From Candidatus Dormiibacterota bacterium (GTDB taxonomy: Bacteria > Vulcanimicrobiota > Vulcanimicrobiia > Vulcanimicrobiales > Vulcanimicrobiaceae): a stretch of DNA of 64,000 nt. The translations under genes were made by a program, and so were the position numbers. Shown in pieces: positions 16,554-24,377 of this stretch. The stretch spans positions 19,144 to 83,143 of the forward strand of contig DATKQG010000038.1 of NCBI GenBank assembly GCA_035532835.1, written 5' to 3'. A model generated the notes under the pieces. It saw nothing but the letters and a program-made list of their open reading frames with translations. It did no database searches and was not told the origin of the DNA. Position 1 is the first letter of the stretch; the number at the start of each line of letters is the position of its first letter.

Positions 16554-16850
16554 ATGATTAAGGTCTTCGCGGATACGGGCACCGAAGACATTTTTCGTGG
16601 TCGCGTCACTAAAGCCGCGCGTCGAGTGCTTCCTCTTGAGCTTCATGCCATAGCGCGCCGCAAACTCGCGGTGATCGATTATTCAAGCGATGTGGGGATG
16701 CTCCGAATTCCTCCGAGCAATCATCTGGAAGCGCTGGATGGCGATCGTAAGGGTCAGTACTCGATTCGAATCAATCGGAGATACCGTATTTGTTTCAGGT
16801 GGGATGAGGAAGAGTATGCCACCGCCGTTGAGATTGTTGATTACCATTAA
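16554..16850 (+). CDS. higB: HigB-like (RelE superfamily) mRNA interferase toxin
   Basis: A 98-residue toxin. MIKVFADTGTEDIFRG at the start, IDYSSDVGMLRIPPSNHLEAL in the middle and YSIRINRRYRICFRWD near the end are the hallmark segments of host-inhibition HigB/RelE-fold RNases. These cut mRNA on the ribosome. The toxin gene precedes the antitoxin, the reversed order typical of hig systems. It lies 45 bases after the S41 gene, right behind a palindromic operator. Its GC content is lower than core genes, consistent with mobility. Confidence 0.9.
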   Translation: MIKVFADTGTEDIFRGRVTKAARRVLPLELHAIARRKLAVIDYSSDVGMLRIPPSNHLEALDGDRKGQYSIRINRRYRICFRWDEEEYATAVEIVDYH

Positions 16851-16862
16851 GGGAGGAAGATT

Positions 16863-17177
16863 ATGGCGAAAGCTATTGCGGGCAAGCCGCCGATAACGCC
16901 TGGCGAAATACTAATAGGCGAATTCCTTGAACCACTAGGCATTACGCAGCGAGCGTTTGCCAAAGCTATTGGCGTCAGCCCCGCTTATGTAAGCGATATC
17001 GTGCATGGGCGACGCGGCATATCACCTGAGATGGCACTCCGCTTTGAGGCGGCCTTAAAAATGCCAGCGCGGTTTTGGCTAAATGCGCAGCTTGCGAGCG
17101 ACCTTTTTGCTGTAGAGTGTGATAAACGGGCTGCTGCGAAGCGTCGCAAGATCAGGCTTCTTAACGTCGCGGCATGA
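16863..17177 (+). CDS. higA: HigA-like XRE-family antitoxin
   Basis: A 104-residue antitoxin with a helix-turn-helix near residues 25-65. PPITPGEILIGEFLEPLGIT is followed by QRAFAKAIGVSPAYVSDIV and HGRRGISPEMALRFEAALK. The VxPGEIL...LGIS...LA pattern is that of HigA/VapI antitoxins. A strong GGGAGGAAG Shine-Dalgarno lies 12 bases after the toxin stop, so the antitoxin should be translated better than the toxin. It should neutralise HigB and, with it, repress the promoter at the 16531 palindrome. Confidence 0.9.
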   Translation: MAKAIAGKPPITPGEILIGEFLEPLGITQRAFAKAIGVSPAYVSDIVHGRRGISPEMALRFEAALKMPARFWLNAQLASDLFAVECDKRAAAKRRKIRLLNVAA

Positions 17178-17274
17178 CGCCGCCTTGGGAGGGTATCAAG
17201 CCGACGCTCGTGCGGACCGCGACGTCGATGTCGGATACCTCGTTGGCGCGCGAGTAGTCCCGCAGGCGCGCGTG

Positions 17275-18291
17275 TTACTGAAGTAGCGGCTGGGCGCCGC
17301 CTGGGATTGTATCGGCTTTGGTTGTGAAGCGCTCGGGTAGGCCGGCGAGCGTGTTCGCGAGCATGCGGGCGCGGCAGAGCGGGTCGTTCACGTAGGCGGA
17401 CCATCGGTTCGCGACTTCGGCCAGTTGTGCGTTCGACGTCATTGCGCTCAACACGCGTAACTGGGCGATGTGAATGGCGTGGTATTTCAAAACGGCCACT
17501 TTCCGATGGCCGTTCTTCGAAACCAACAGGTCGTAATACGACCAATACCCTGCGTCGTACAGCGGCAGCGTTTGACAGATCGTTTCCAGCGCGTTGGCGA
17601 GCAACCCGGCAATCAAGGCGTCACCGGTTTTTTTATGTAGATCCCACAGGCCCCAATAGGCGAAGATATTGCCGTTGAGGATATGTGTGGCGGGCGCCAC
17701 GGCGATCTCTTCAAAAAAAAGGAGCTTGCCCGCGCGCCAGCAGACGCCGCCCTCTCGAACGTCGTGCCGAAACACCTGCGCGGCGGTCAAAGCCGCCTCG
17801 AAATAGCCGTCGTTCGGGCATACCTCGGCGGCCCGCAACAGAAGCGAAATGGCCTCGCCTTGAGCCATCCCCGATATCCAGCCCGCGTCCGCGCCGTACG
17901 GCGCATTCGGGAAATCATACGCGTACGCTCCGGGCACGCCGTTGATCTGCATGTGATGATCGCGAAGCCAACGGGCCTGATGTAAGAAGTTCGCATGGGA
18001 TCGGCGATCTGCATTCGCGAGCCACGCCGCATGATGGTGCAGTCCAAATTGCGCGATGCGGACGGGATGATATTTACCACCTTGCGGCGTGAGGATGACG
18101 CCGCGTTCGTCAAACGGAGCGCAAGTCCAATCCTCGCCCAACGTCTGTTGACCGGGGAACCAATCGATGTAATATGGGCCGAGCGTATCGCCGTCCGGCG
18201 AGGCTAATCGGTACGGGCGATCTGCCTCCCAGCGCACCGGAAATGCAAGGGCGAGCGAGCGTCGATATTTTCTAGGCAGTACCTGCTGCAT
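17275..18291 (-). CDS. D-glucuronyl C5-epimerase-like protein
   Basis: A 338-residue protein resembling the C-terminal catalytic domain of heparosan glucuronyl C5-epimerases (C5-epi_C family). Visible hallmarks are GMAQGEAISLLLRAAE (about residue 150), ATHILNGNIFAYWGLWDLH (about 210), YDAGYWSYYDL (about 248) and KYHAIHIAQLRVLSAMT (about 270). These Tyr/His/Glu-rich stretches line the (alpha/alpha) barrel cleft. The eukaryotic enzymes flip glucuronate to iduronate inside heparan chains. No signal peptide is evident, so it may act before export. It ends a small - strand operon after a hypothetical gene and a hexapeptide acyltransferase, at the edge of the exopolysaccharide locus. Polymer-level uronate epimerisation is inferred, not shown. 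Confidence 0.75.
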   Translation of the reverse strand: MQQVLPRKYRRSLALAFPVRWEADRPYRLASPDGDTLGPYYIDWFPGQQTLGEDWTCAPFDERGVILTPQGGKYHPVRIAQFGLHHHAAWLANADRRSHANFLHQARWLRDHHMQINGVPGAYAYDFPNAPYGADAGWISGMAQGEAISLLLRAAEVCPNDGYFEAALTAAQVFRHDVREGGVCWRAGKLLFFEEIAVAPATHILNGNIFAYWGLWDLHKKTGDALIAGLLANALETICQTLPLYDAGYWSYYDLLVSKNGHRKVAVLKYHAIHIAQLRVLSAMTSNAQLAEVANRWSAYVNDPLCRARMLANTLAGLPERFTTKADTIPGGAQPLLQ

Positions 18292-18297
18292 GCGCCC

Positions 18298-18549
18298 TCA
18301 CCACGAAATGCCGCCGTATTCGGAGTATCGCTGTGGAGACGTGCCTGGCGGCGCGCTATCGGCTAACTCCACGCGGGGAAAACGCGACGGAGCAAATGTG
18401 AGCTGCCCGCCGAACTCGTTCACGACCGTTACGCTCGGCCGTTCGCGCTGTTCTTCGATCTGAACCAGAGCGGCTTGGGCGCTCTCACGTTCGCGGAAAT
18501 AGAGCGCCTGTGCTTGTGTCGAATACTCCCCGTGCAAAACGACGTACAT
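18298..18549 (-). CDS. Small hypothetical protein in the epimerase operon
   Basis: An 83-residue protein beginning MYVVLHGEYSTQAQALYF. It contains alternating strand and helix (ESAQAALVQIEEQRERPSVTVV) and a Pro/Ser-rich end. No signal peptide, membrane helix or known domain is recognised. This ATG was preferred to an earlier in-frame one at 18597 because the latter lies inside the preceding acyltransferase gene. It sits 10 bases after that gene and 6 before the C5-epimerase-like gene, so cotranscription is likely. I cannot assign a function. Confidence 0.55.
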   Translation of the reverse strand: MYVVLHGEYSTQAQALYFRERESAQAALVQIEEQRERPSVTVVNEFGGQLTFAPSRFPRVELADSAPPGTSPQRYSEYGGISW

Positions 18550-18559
18550 CGCGCGAGCC

Positions 18560-19165
18560 TCACTTTGCGGCGCTGTATCGAGCATCTGCCGCTTCACGAA
18601 GCCCGGTGTCGACCGACCGAATCACGCGAGCCGGGTTGCCGGCCGCCACGGAATACGGCGGGATGTCCGACGTTACGATCGCGCCGGCTCCGATTAGCGA
18701 GTGGTGCCCGATGCGGACCCCGGGGACCAATACCGCGCCGGAACCGATCAGGACGTGCGATTCGACGATAACCGGCTCGAAACTGAATCGCAATTTTGTG
18801 TAGGGGTCGTTCACCCAAGGTTCGATTGGATTGGATCCATGGCTTGAAATAACCACGTGGGGTCCCAAGTGGACGTCGTCGCCGAGCTCTACGCCGCCGG
18901 CTCCCCAGATGACGCAGTACGGCCCGATCTCGCAGTTCTTGCCGGTTCGGATATACCCGCTGCCATCGCACCAATCCCCACCGGCGCAATTCAGATACGC
19001 GCGGTGATCGATAAAGAGGCCCGGTCCCGGGAAGAAGCGGTGTTCGGCTCGCAGCAACACACCGGTCGCAAAATGCACGTCGGGGAAGCGCTCGATCGTA
19101 CGCTGTTCGCGTACGCTATGCCGCGCGGACGAAATATAGCTGCGCAACGTCGATAGGATGTTCAT
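18560..19165 (-). CDS. Hexapeptide-repeat (LbH) acyltransferase
   Basis: A 201-residue left-handed beta-helix acyltransferase of the WcaF/maltose-acetyltransferase group. Hexapeptide turns run from about residue 45 (TGKNCEIGPYCVIWGAGG, ELGDDVHLGPHVVISSH) to the family end motif SLIGAGAIVTSDIPPYSVAAGNPARVI. The catalytic histidine is probably in ISSHGSNP. It would O-acetylate a sugar or lipid-linked glycan. ATG at 19165 was chosen because upstream in-frame sequence lacks similarity. It heads the short operon ending with the epimerase. Confidence 0.82.
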   Translation of the reverse strand: MNILSTLRSYISSARHSVREQRTIERFPDVHFATGVLLRAEHRFFPGPGLFIDHRAYLNCAGGDWCDGSGYIRTGKNCEIGPYCVIWGAGGVELGDDVHLGPHVVISSHGSNPIEPWVNDPYTKLRFSFEPVIVESHVLIGSGAVLVPGVRIGHHSLIGAGAIVTSDIPPYSVAAGNPARVIRSVDTGLREAADARYSAAK

Positions 19166-19285
19166 AGTGTCAGTATCCGTTGCGGCAGCCCCCAGCCATA
19201 GGCCCCAACGTTCCAATGCCGATAGGTGCAAGGGCCCAAGGCCGAAGTCGAGCGGCGGAAAACCGGTCGGGTGGAGGACTTCATT

Positions 19286-19993
19286 ATGCATCAGCGTTCC
19301 AAGATATTCTCAACCTTTACCGCGGCCGCGATCGCGCTTGCCGCATGTGGTGGTGGGAATAGTTCGAGTCCGAGCGCAACACCCGGCGGCGTTCTGCCTG
19401 TTCCGGCAGCGGCCCCTACGCCGATTGTGTTGTTCGAAGGGGAGGTACTCGGAAACCCAACGTTTCCCGAAGGCGATACCTCAAGCGGGCCTCAAAATGG
19501 AGCGCCCTCGAGCGACGGCCTCACGTGCAACGGCGCTTCGGGCCCGCTCGCATTACATCATCACGCTCACCTGTCGCTGTACATGGGCGGAACGCGCGTT
19601 GCGATCCCGGCAGCGATCGGCATGTTTGATCCCGTAGCTGCGGTCAACGGAATTGTCAGCGGTGGGAAGTGCGACTACGATCTCCACACGCACGACGCAT
19701 CCGGCATCATTCACGTCGAGTCGACAACTATCGCGCAATTCACGCTTGGTGAATTTTTCGATATTTGGGGCGAACCGCTTAGCACGACGGACATCGCCGG
19801 CGATAGTGCGCAGACGATGATCTTTACCGCGCAGGATCCCGGAAATGGGACCGCCGGACCGGCCTTTACGCAATATAGCGGAGACCCCAACGCGATCCAG
19901 TTGCTGCAACATGAAGAGATCGTTCTGGAAGTCGGCGCTCCGTTTGTCGTCCCCCCGCAGATCCCGAGCGTCAGCTTTCCCAGCGGCTTCTGA
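19286..19993 (+). CDS. Lipoprotein with His-rich HHHAHL motif, unknown function
   Basis: A 235-residue predicted lipoprotein. The signal ends at the lipobox-like LAAC (Cys19), followed by a Gly/Ser/Pro linker. The conserved-looking core has ALHHHAHLSLYMGGTRVAI, CDYDLHTHDASGIIHVES, FTLGEFFDIWGEPLS and a C-terminal LLQHEEIVLEVG. I recognise this pattern from uncharacterised secreted bacterial proteins but know no function. The dense histidines suggest a metal or haem site. A GGAGG Shine-Dalgarno precedes the ATG. The gene is divergent from the acyltransferase and converges on the receiver gene with a 3-base gap. Confidence 0.7.
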   Translation: MHQRSKIFSTFTAAAIALAACGGGNSSSPSATPGGVLPVPAAAPTPIVLFEGEVLGNPTFPEGDTSSGPQNGAPSSDGLTCNGASGPLALHHHAHLSLYMGGTRVAIPAAIGMFDPVAAVNGIVSGGKCDYDLHTHDASGIIHVESTTIAQFTLGEFFDIWGEPLSTTDIAGDSAQTMIFTAQDPGNGTAGPAFTQYSGDPNAIQLLQHEEIVLEVGAPFVVPPQIPSVSFPSGF

Positions 19994-19996
19994 ACG

Positions 19997-20401
19997 CTAC
20001 CGGCTTCGAGTACGCTCGTCGAGCCGCCGGTCGATAAAACCGCCGCTCGACGCGGCGTATTTGAGGCCGGCGATAATCTCATCGCGTGTCGACGCTTTGG
20101 AGAAAACGGCGTTCGCGCCGGCCGCGCGGCAAGAACGCCACCATCCGGACTGTGGATCGCTGGTGGAGACGCAAAGGAGCGTCTCGGGGAGCAGCGTGCG
20201 AATGATGTTCAGCGCTTCCAACGGGTCGCGTTCGACAAAATCTAGGTCGATGAATACGGCATCCGGCTTGGCTTGTAGCAGGGCGTGCATGTCCGGTTGC
20301 GGCGTGACTTCGGTTACGTCGAAATCCGCCGCAATAAGCGTTTCCGAAAGCGCCGGGACGAAGATGTCCTGTGCTTCGATGAGGAACGAAAGCAGTCGCA
20401 T
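19997..20401 (-). CDS. Receiver-only response-regulator-like protein
   Basis: A 134-residue CheY-like domain with no output domain. The phospho-acceptor region is AVFIDLDFVERDPLEAL (Asp near residue 53), and the conserved Lys lies in AVFSKASTRDE (about 102). The N-terminal acidic pair is weak (EAQD). It follows the BY-kinase/co-polymerase gene by 16 bases and is probably its last operon partner. A signalling role controlling exopolysaccharide is plausible. The partner kinase is not visible in the window. Confidence 0.72.
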   Translation of the reverse strand: MRLLSFLIEAQDIFVPALSETLIAADFDVTEVTPQPDMHALLQAKPDAVFIDLDFVERDPLEALNIIRTLLPETLLCVSTSDPQSGWWRSCRAAGANAVFSKASTRDEIIAGLKYAASSGGFIDRRLDERTRSR

Positions 20402-20417
20402 GCTACCTCTTATCGGA

Positions 20418-22589
20418 CTACCCGGATGTGATCATGCTTTGGCCGACCGCCGATTGATTGCCCTGTCCTAAATAGTAACCCGAATAGTCGATGTGGGTCG
20501 GTGCGACGCGGTTGAGCACGAAGCCCAGGATATTGCGCACCCCGACCTGTTCGAAACGCTTGAGCGCTTCTTTGGCTTTTCGTAGATCCGTCGCGCCGGA
20601 AGAGACCACGAAAATGGTGCCGTCCGTGCGCAGGCTTACAACTGCCGGGTCGAGCGTCGCCGTGGTCGCGGCACTATCGAAAATCACGCAGCGATATCTT
20701 TCGAGGGCGCGCTCCATTAACGCATCGAAGCGGCCGGACTCCAGTAATTTCAAGGGGTTGGGCGCGGTCGTACCGCTCGTGATCACGTCGAGTCCGGGAT
20801 AGCGAGTCTGCCGGATGACATCGCTCAGATCTTTCGTTCCGGCAAGGAAGTCCGACAGGCCGACATCGTTTTTGAGCCCCAGCATCCGATGGATCGAGGG
20901 CCGGCGCATGTCTGAGTCGACCAACAAGATGTAGGGGTCGAACTCTGCCATCGCGATGGCGGTATTCAATGCAATCGTAGACTTGCCGTCGCCCTGAGTC
21001 GGGCTGGTGATGGATAACGAACGTACGGGATGGTCCAGCGAATACCGTACCGACATGAGAAGTTGCCAAAAGGATTCGATCGTGAGGGCTTTTACCCACG
21101 GCTGAACGAGTGCTCCGTCCTTGAGCTGAATCAGGGGCACCGATGCCAAGGGCGCGAGCGCGAGTTCTTGCTCGACGTCTTCCTGGTCTCGGGCTTTGCG
21201 ATCGAAGAAGTCCATCACATATGCGGTCGTAATCGCAAGGATCAATCCAACCAGAATCGCCACCAATGTATTGAGGAGTAGATTTGGCCGCACGACGGCT
21301 CCCGCTGCCGTTGCGGGTTGCGTTACCGTGACGTCGCTGAGTGCCGTCGATTTCGCGACGGAGGCGTTGTCGTATTTGGACTGCAGAGCGGAGTATACGG
21401 TTTCGGCGGATTTTTGCGCGCGCTCGAGGTCCGCCAGCTGTGCCGCTTCTTTCGGTAGCTTGGCGAGCGAAGGATGCATCGCCACGCGCTGGCTATGCAG
21501 TGTGCTAATCTGCGAGCGAGCCGAAGCAATTTGTGCCCGCAATTGCGCCGCAAGCTGTTCCAACTGCTGGTACACCGGATTGGGAACGGTATTGCTGGAC
21601 GCGACGATCGTCGACGGCGTCACCGCGATCTGACGTCGAAGTTCGGCCCGCTGGTTTTCGAGCGCCGTCACGGCCGGATACTTCTCGGTGTACTGGCGGC
21701 GCGCCGTGTCCAACTGCACGTCCACTTGCGCCAACTGAGTATCGAGCTGGGCGCGTACCGGATTAGGATCGATCGACGTCTGTCCGTTAATGTTTGCCGG
21801 CGTCACGTTCATCTGCGACTGAACGGTCGCCAACTGCGCCGCCGCCTGCCGTTGGTCCACTTGTTCTTGGCCGACCCTAGCATCGATCGCGGAGAGCGCG
21901 GAGATCAGGCCCTGCGTTTGTGTATTGATGTCGGCGATATTATGTGAGGTCTCGTAGGCGGCGAGCGCAGTCTGGGCGTCCGTCAGCCGCTGCTGCGCCG
22001 CCGGTAACTCTTTGGAGAGGAAACCGATAGCGCTAACCGCTTGTGCCGCGATCAAATCGCGCTGTCGTGAAATGACGACCGTTCCGAACTCGTTCGCGAT
22101 CTTCGCCGACGTTACCGGATCCGACCACGTCACGGCCAGAGCCAGGATCGCCGTATTGGTAACGGGTTGGATGCTGACGTTCTTGAGCAACGCGCCGGGC
22201 GATGTGTGGAGGCCGAGATTCTGAATGACCTGCTGCGCTACCGGCGTCTCTTGAAAGAGTTCGGCATACGTTTCGGCCGATTGATTGCTGTTCGCGAGCA
22301 GCAAGGCATTTAATATGGGGAGCTCGCTATCGGGCGCCGCGTTTCCATTCGACGTTCCGCTCGTCCCAGCGATGAGCTTCACCACGGTCGTGTACGACTT
22401 CGGCGCGAGCAGCGACGCGATCACGACGAGGAGGACGAATCCGGCGAAGACGGCGATCATGACCTTGAACCGGCGTTCGAAGAGCCGTAGGAGGGAGCGG
22501 CCGTCGCGCGTATCTGCGGATTGCGTCGGGATTGTGGTTGTGCCGGGGAGTGCGGCAACGGCGTTGCCGTTGGTCTGCAAACGGTCCAC
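20418..22589 (-). CDS. Polysaccharide co-polymerase / BY-kinase (Wzc-like)
   Basis: A 723-residue inner-membrane protein fusing a Wzz-type chain-length domain to a bacterial tyrosine kinase. TM1 lies near residues 42-63. A long periplasmic coiled-coil region (about 65-430) ends in a Pro-containing segment and TM2 (about 435-458). The cytoplasmic kinase has Walker A PTQGDGKST (about 535), Walker A' LLVDSDMRRP and Walker B CVIFDSAA. The C-terminal tyrosine cluster is short (YSGYY) compared with Wzc. It controls chain length and export in the Wzx/Wzy pathway together with the OPX protein encoded 11 bases upstream. Confidence 0.92.
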   Translation of the reverse strand: MDRLQTNGNAVAALPGTTTIPTQSADTRDGRSLLRLFERRFKVMIAVFAGFVLLVVIASLLAPKSYTTVVKLIAGTSGTSNGNAAPDSELPILNALLLANSNQSAETYAELFQETPVAQQVIQNLGLHTSPGALLKNVSIQPVTNTAILALAVTWSDPVTSAKIANEFGTVVISRQRDLIAAQAVSAIGFLSKELPAAQQRLTDAQTALAAYETSHNIADINTQTQGLISALSAIDARVGQEQVDQRQAAAQLATVQSQMNVTPANINGQTSIDPNPVRAQLDTQLAQVDVQLDTARRQYTEKYPAVTALENQRAELRRQIAVTPSTIVASSNTVPNPVYQQLEQLAAQLRAQIASARSQISTLHSQRVAMHPSLAKLPKEAAQLADLERAQKSAETVYSALQSKYDNASVAKSTALSDVTVTQPATAAGAVVRPNLLLNTLVAILVGLILAITTAYVMDFFDRKARDQEDVEQELALAPLASVPLIQLKDGALVQPWVKALTIESFWQLLMSVRYSLDHPVRSLSITSPTQGDGKSTIALNTAIAMAEFDPYILLVDSDMRRPSIHRMLGLKNDVGLSDFLAGTKDLSDVIRQTRYPGLDVITSGTTAPNPLKLLESGRFDALMERALERYRCVIFDSAATTATLDPAVVSLRTDGTIFVVSSGATDLRKAKEALKRFEQVGVRNILGFVLNRVAPTHIDYSGYYLGQGNQSAVGQSMITSG

Positions 22590-22600
22590 GTGGTGCTCCT

Positions 22601-23482
22601 TCAGAGGATGCGGCTAAGCAGGTAGAGGAATGCGGTCAGCCCACCGCTATGATTGTGCTGCGAGGCCTGAGGGACGTAGATGACGTCGCCTTTTTGAAGC
22701 GCTACGTCATAGTTGGTTTGCCCTTGCTCGAGTGCCCGATAGAGATTAATTTTGTAGGTCGCCGATTTACCGTCCGCCAGCGTTCTTACGAGCCGAATAT
22801 TATTGAGATCGGCTTGAGCGCCGGCGCTGTTACCGGCCTTCGCAATGGCCATCGAGAGACGGTCGCCTTGGTTGAGCACGATCTGCCCGGGATGGTCGAC
22901 GGCTCCCACGACCTCTACGTCAAACTGCATCGGGCCCGGAACGTAGACGACGGTGCCTTCCTGCACCGGCAAGTCGAGCGCGGTGTCGCCGTCGTGCAGC
23001 AATTTCTGCAGAGACACGGTTTGGATTTGCTGGGCGCCGTCAGAGACGCGCGCGTTCGGCAGCAGTCCGTCGACTTCGCCCAGTCCGCCGGCGGCCGCAA
23101 TCGCGTCGGTCAAGCGAGCGCCGGAACGAAGCGTGTATTTGCCCGGCGTCTTCACGTTGCCGAGGACCAAAACGTTGGGCTGGCCCTGTTGCGCGATCAT
23201 CACCGTGACGACCGGGTGCTTGACGTACTGAGTCAGGCGGTGCTTCAGGGCGTTCTCCACTCCTACGGGAGTCAGTCCCGCAACCGGCACTTGCCCGATC
23301 AGCGGATACTCGATCGAACCATCGGGCAGGACCGTGACGGTCTGCGTGAGCGTTGAATCGCCATAGACCTGAACGGCGAGCTGGTCGCCGGCGTGTACCT
23401 GATATTGCGATGTCTGTGCACGTAGCGGCGTTCCCCACGCGAGGAGGCACAACACGGTGAGAAGGGCGAGCAATTGACGCAT
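22601..23482 (-). CDS. Polysaccharide export protein (OPX, Wza-like)
   Basis: A 293-residue exported protein with a signal peptide (about 1-22). The PES/poly_export domain (YQVHAGDQLAVQVYGD, VLPDGSIEYPLIGQV) is followed by two SLBB domains (VLGNVKTPGKYTL; VVGAVDHPGQIVLNQGD). There is no lipobox Cys, and the C-terminus ends in only a short hydrophobic stretch, so it resembles short OPX proteins lacking the Wza amphipathic barrel helix. How it crosses the outer membrane is therefore unclear. ACAGGAGAC precedes the ATG. The kinase/co-polymerase gene follows directly. Confidence 0.9.
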   Translation of the reverse strand: MRQLLALLTVLCLLAWGTPLRAQTSQYQVHAGDQLAVQVYGDSTLTQTVTVLPDGSIEYPLIGQVPVAGLTPVGVENALKHRLTQYVKHPVVTVMIAQQGQPNVLVLGNVKTPGKYTLRSGARLTDAIAAAGGLGEVDGLLPNARVSDGAQQIQTVSLQKLLHDGDTALDLPVQEGTVVYVPGPMQFDVEVVGAVDHPGQIVLNQGDRLSMAIAKAGNSAGAQADLNNIRLVRTLADGKSATYKINLYRALEQGQTNYDVALQKGDVIYVPQASQHNHSGGLTAFLYLLSRIL

Positions 23483-23648
23483 GGCGTCTCCTGTTTTTAG
23501 GACTAGTGGAACGGCTTGGCGGTGTCGTTGTCAATGTAGCATGTGATCGACGCCACGGCAGGCTCCAATTTGTCAGCTTGGCTAGGATAAAAGAACTGCG
23601 TATCGCGCCGTTGTTTAGGACCATTGGGTCGTAGGCGTTGGGACGCGA

Positions 23649-24377
23649 TCAATACGAGCACGTACAAGCCCCCGGCGGTATATATGGCGGCGTGAAACCG
23701 CTAATAGTGCCGCCGCGGCCACCGAGTACAAAGACGAGTGCGCTCAGAAGGAAGGGTAGGATGTCCGTGCGCCGGCGGCTGGGCCGGATGATGGTATCTG
23801 CCGGCGGCGGCGGCGCATCTACCACCGAATATCGAGCGGGAAGCGTCGGGGCGTCTTTCGGCACGATCGCGTCGGGCACGTTCACGGCAACGGTTTGAAT
23901 GCTGGGTACCTTCGGAACCTCGGCGACGACCGGAAGCGCGCGTCGCACGAGCGAAAGATTTCCGCAACGGGCCGGAATGAAGACAGCCAAGATCGCATCG
24001 GGTTCGTGCAGATCTGCTTCCCAGCCGCGCGTGTTCGCCGGGATGGTGACGTCGTGGATAACATATACGCGGCCGGCATCCGACCACGTCATCGCATCCA
24101 AATGTTGCGGCACCGTGACCCACGCGAGCTCGTTGCTTTCGATGCGATCGGAGAGTTGTGCGTATTCGGCCTTCGTTAAGCCGAGTTCGGCGCCCGCCGC
24201 TTTGAACAGCGTTTGCCGAACGGCGATATGTTGCCGAAGATCGGGAGTCGAAGCACTATCTCCTAACAGTGGGAACGTGCCCAGTTCGGAGATGACGACC
24301 GCTTTCGCGTCGACTGCACGAACGTTGAGAAGTACGCAAGCGCACAAGCTCAAGAGTGCGAGTGCAAAGCCGCGCAT
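23649..24377 (-). CDS. Exported protein of unknown function
   Basis: A 242-residue protein with an N-terminal signal peptide (MRGFALALLSLCACVLLNVRA). It has a mixed alpha/beta middle containing a helix of the type LGLTKAEYAQLSDRIESNEL. Near the C-terminus a Pro-rich stretch is followed by a hydrophobic segment (LPFLLSALVFVLGG) that could anchor it. Its ATG shares a base with the stop of the upstream lipoprotein gene (TAATG). The two lie upstream of the OPX/BY-kinase genes on the same strand. I do not recognise a family. Context suggests an envelope role linked to exopolysaccharide. Confidence 0.6.
   Translation of the reverse strand: MRGFALALLSLCACVLLNVRAVDAKAVVISELGTFPLLGDSASTPDLRQHIAVRQTLFKAAGAELGLTKAEYAQLSDRIESNELAWVTVPQHLDAMTWSDAGRVYVIHDVTIPANTRGWEADLHEPDAILAVFIPARCGNLSLVRRALPVVAEVPKVPSIQTVAVNVPDAIVPKDAPTLPARYSVVDAPPPPADTIIRPSRRRTDILPFLLSALVFVLGGRGGTISGFTPPYIPPGACTCSY

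Noticed and set aside
19362..19371. A 10-base copy of the tRNA-Leu T-arm (GTTCGAGTCC), considered as an attachment site for a tRNA-linked island
   Set aside because: It is inside the Ser-rich linker of a lipoprotein gene, is too short, and there is no integrase between the copies.
22532..23356. A 274-codon frame on the + strand opposite the OPX gene
   Set aside because: The OPX gene has signal, export and SLBB motifs. The opposite frame has none and a composition typical of antisense reading.
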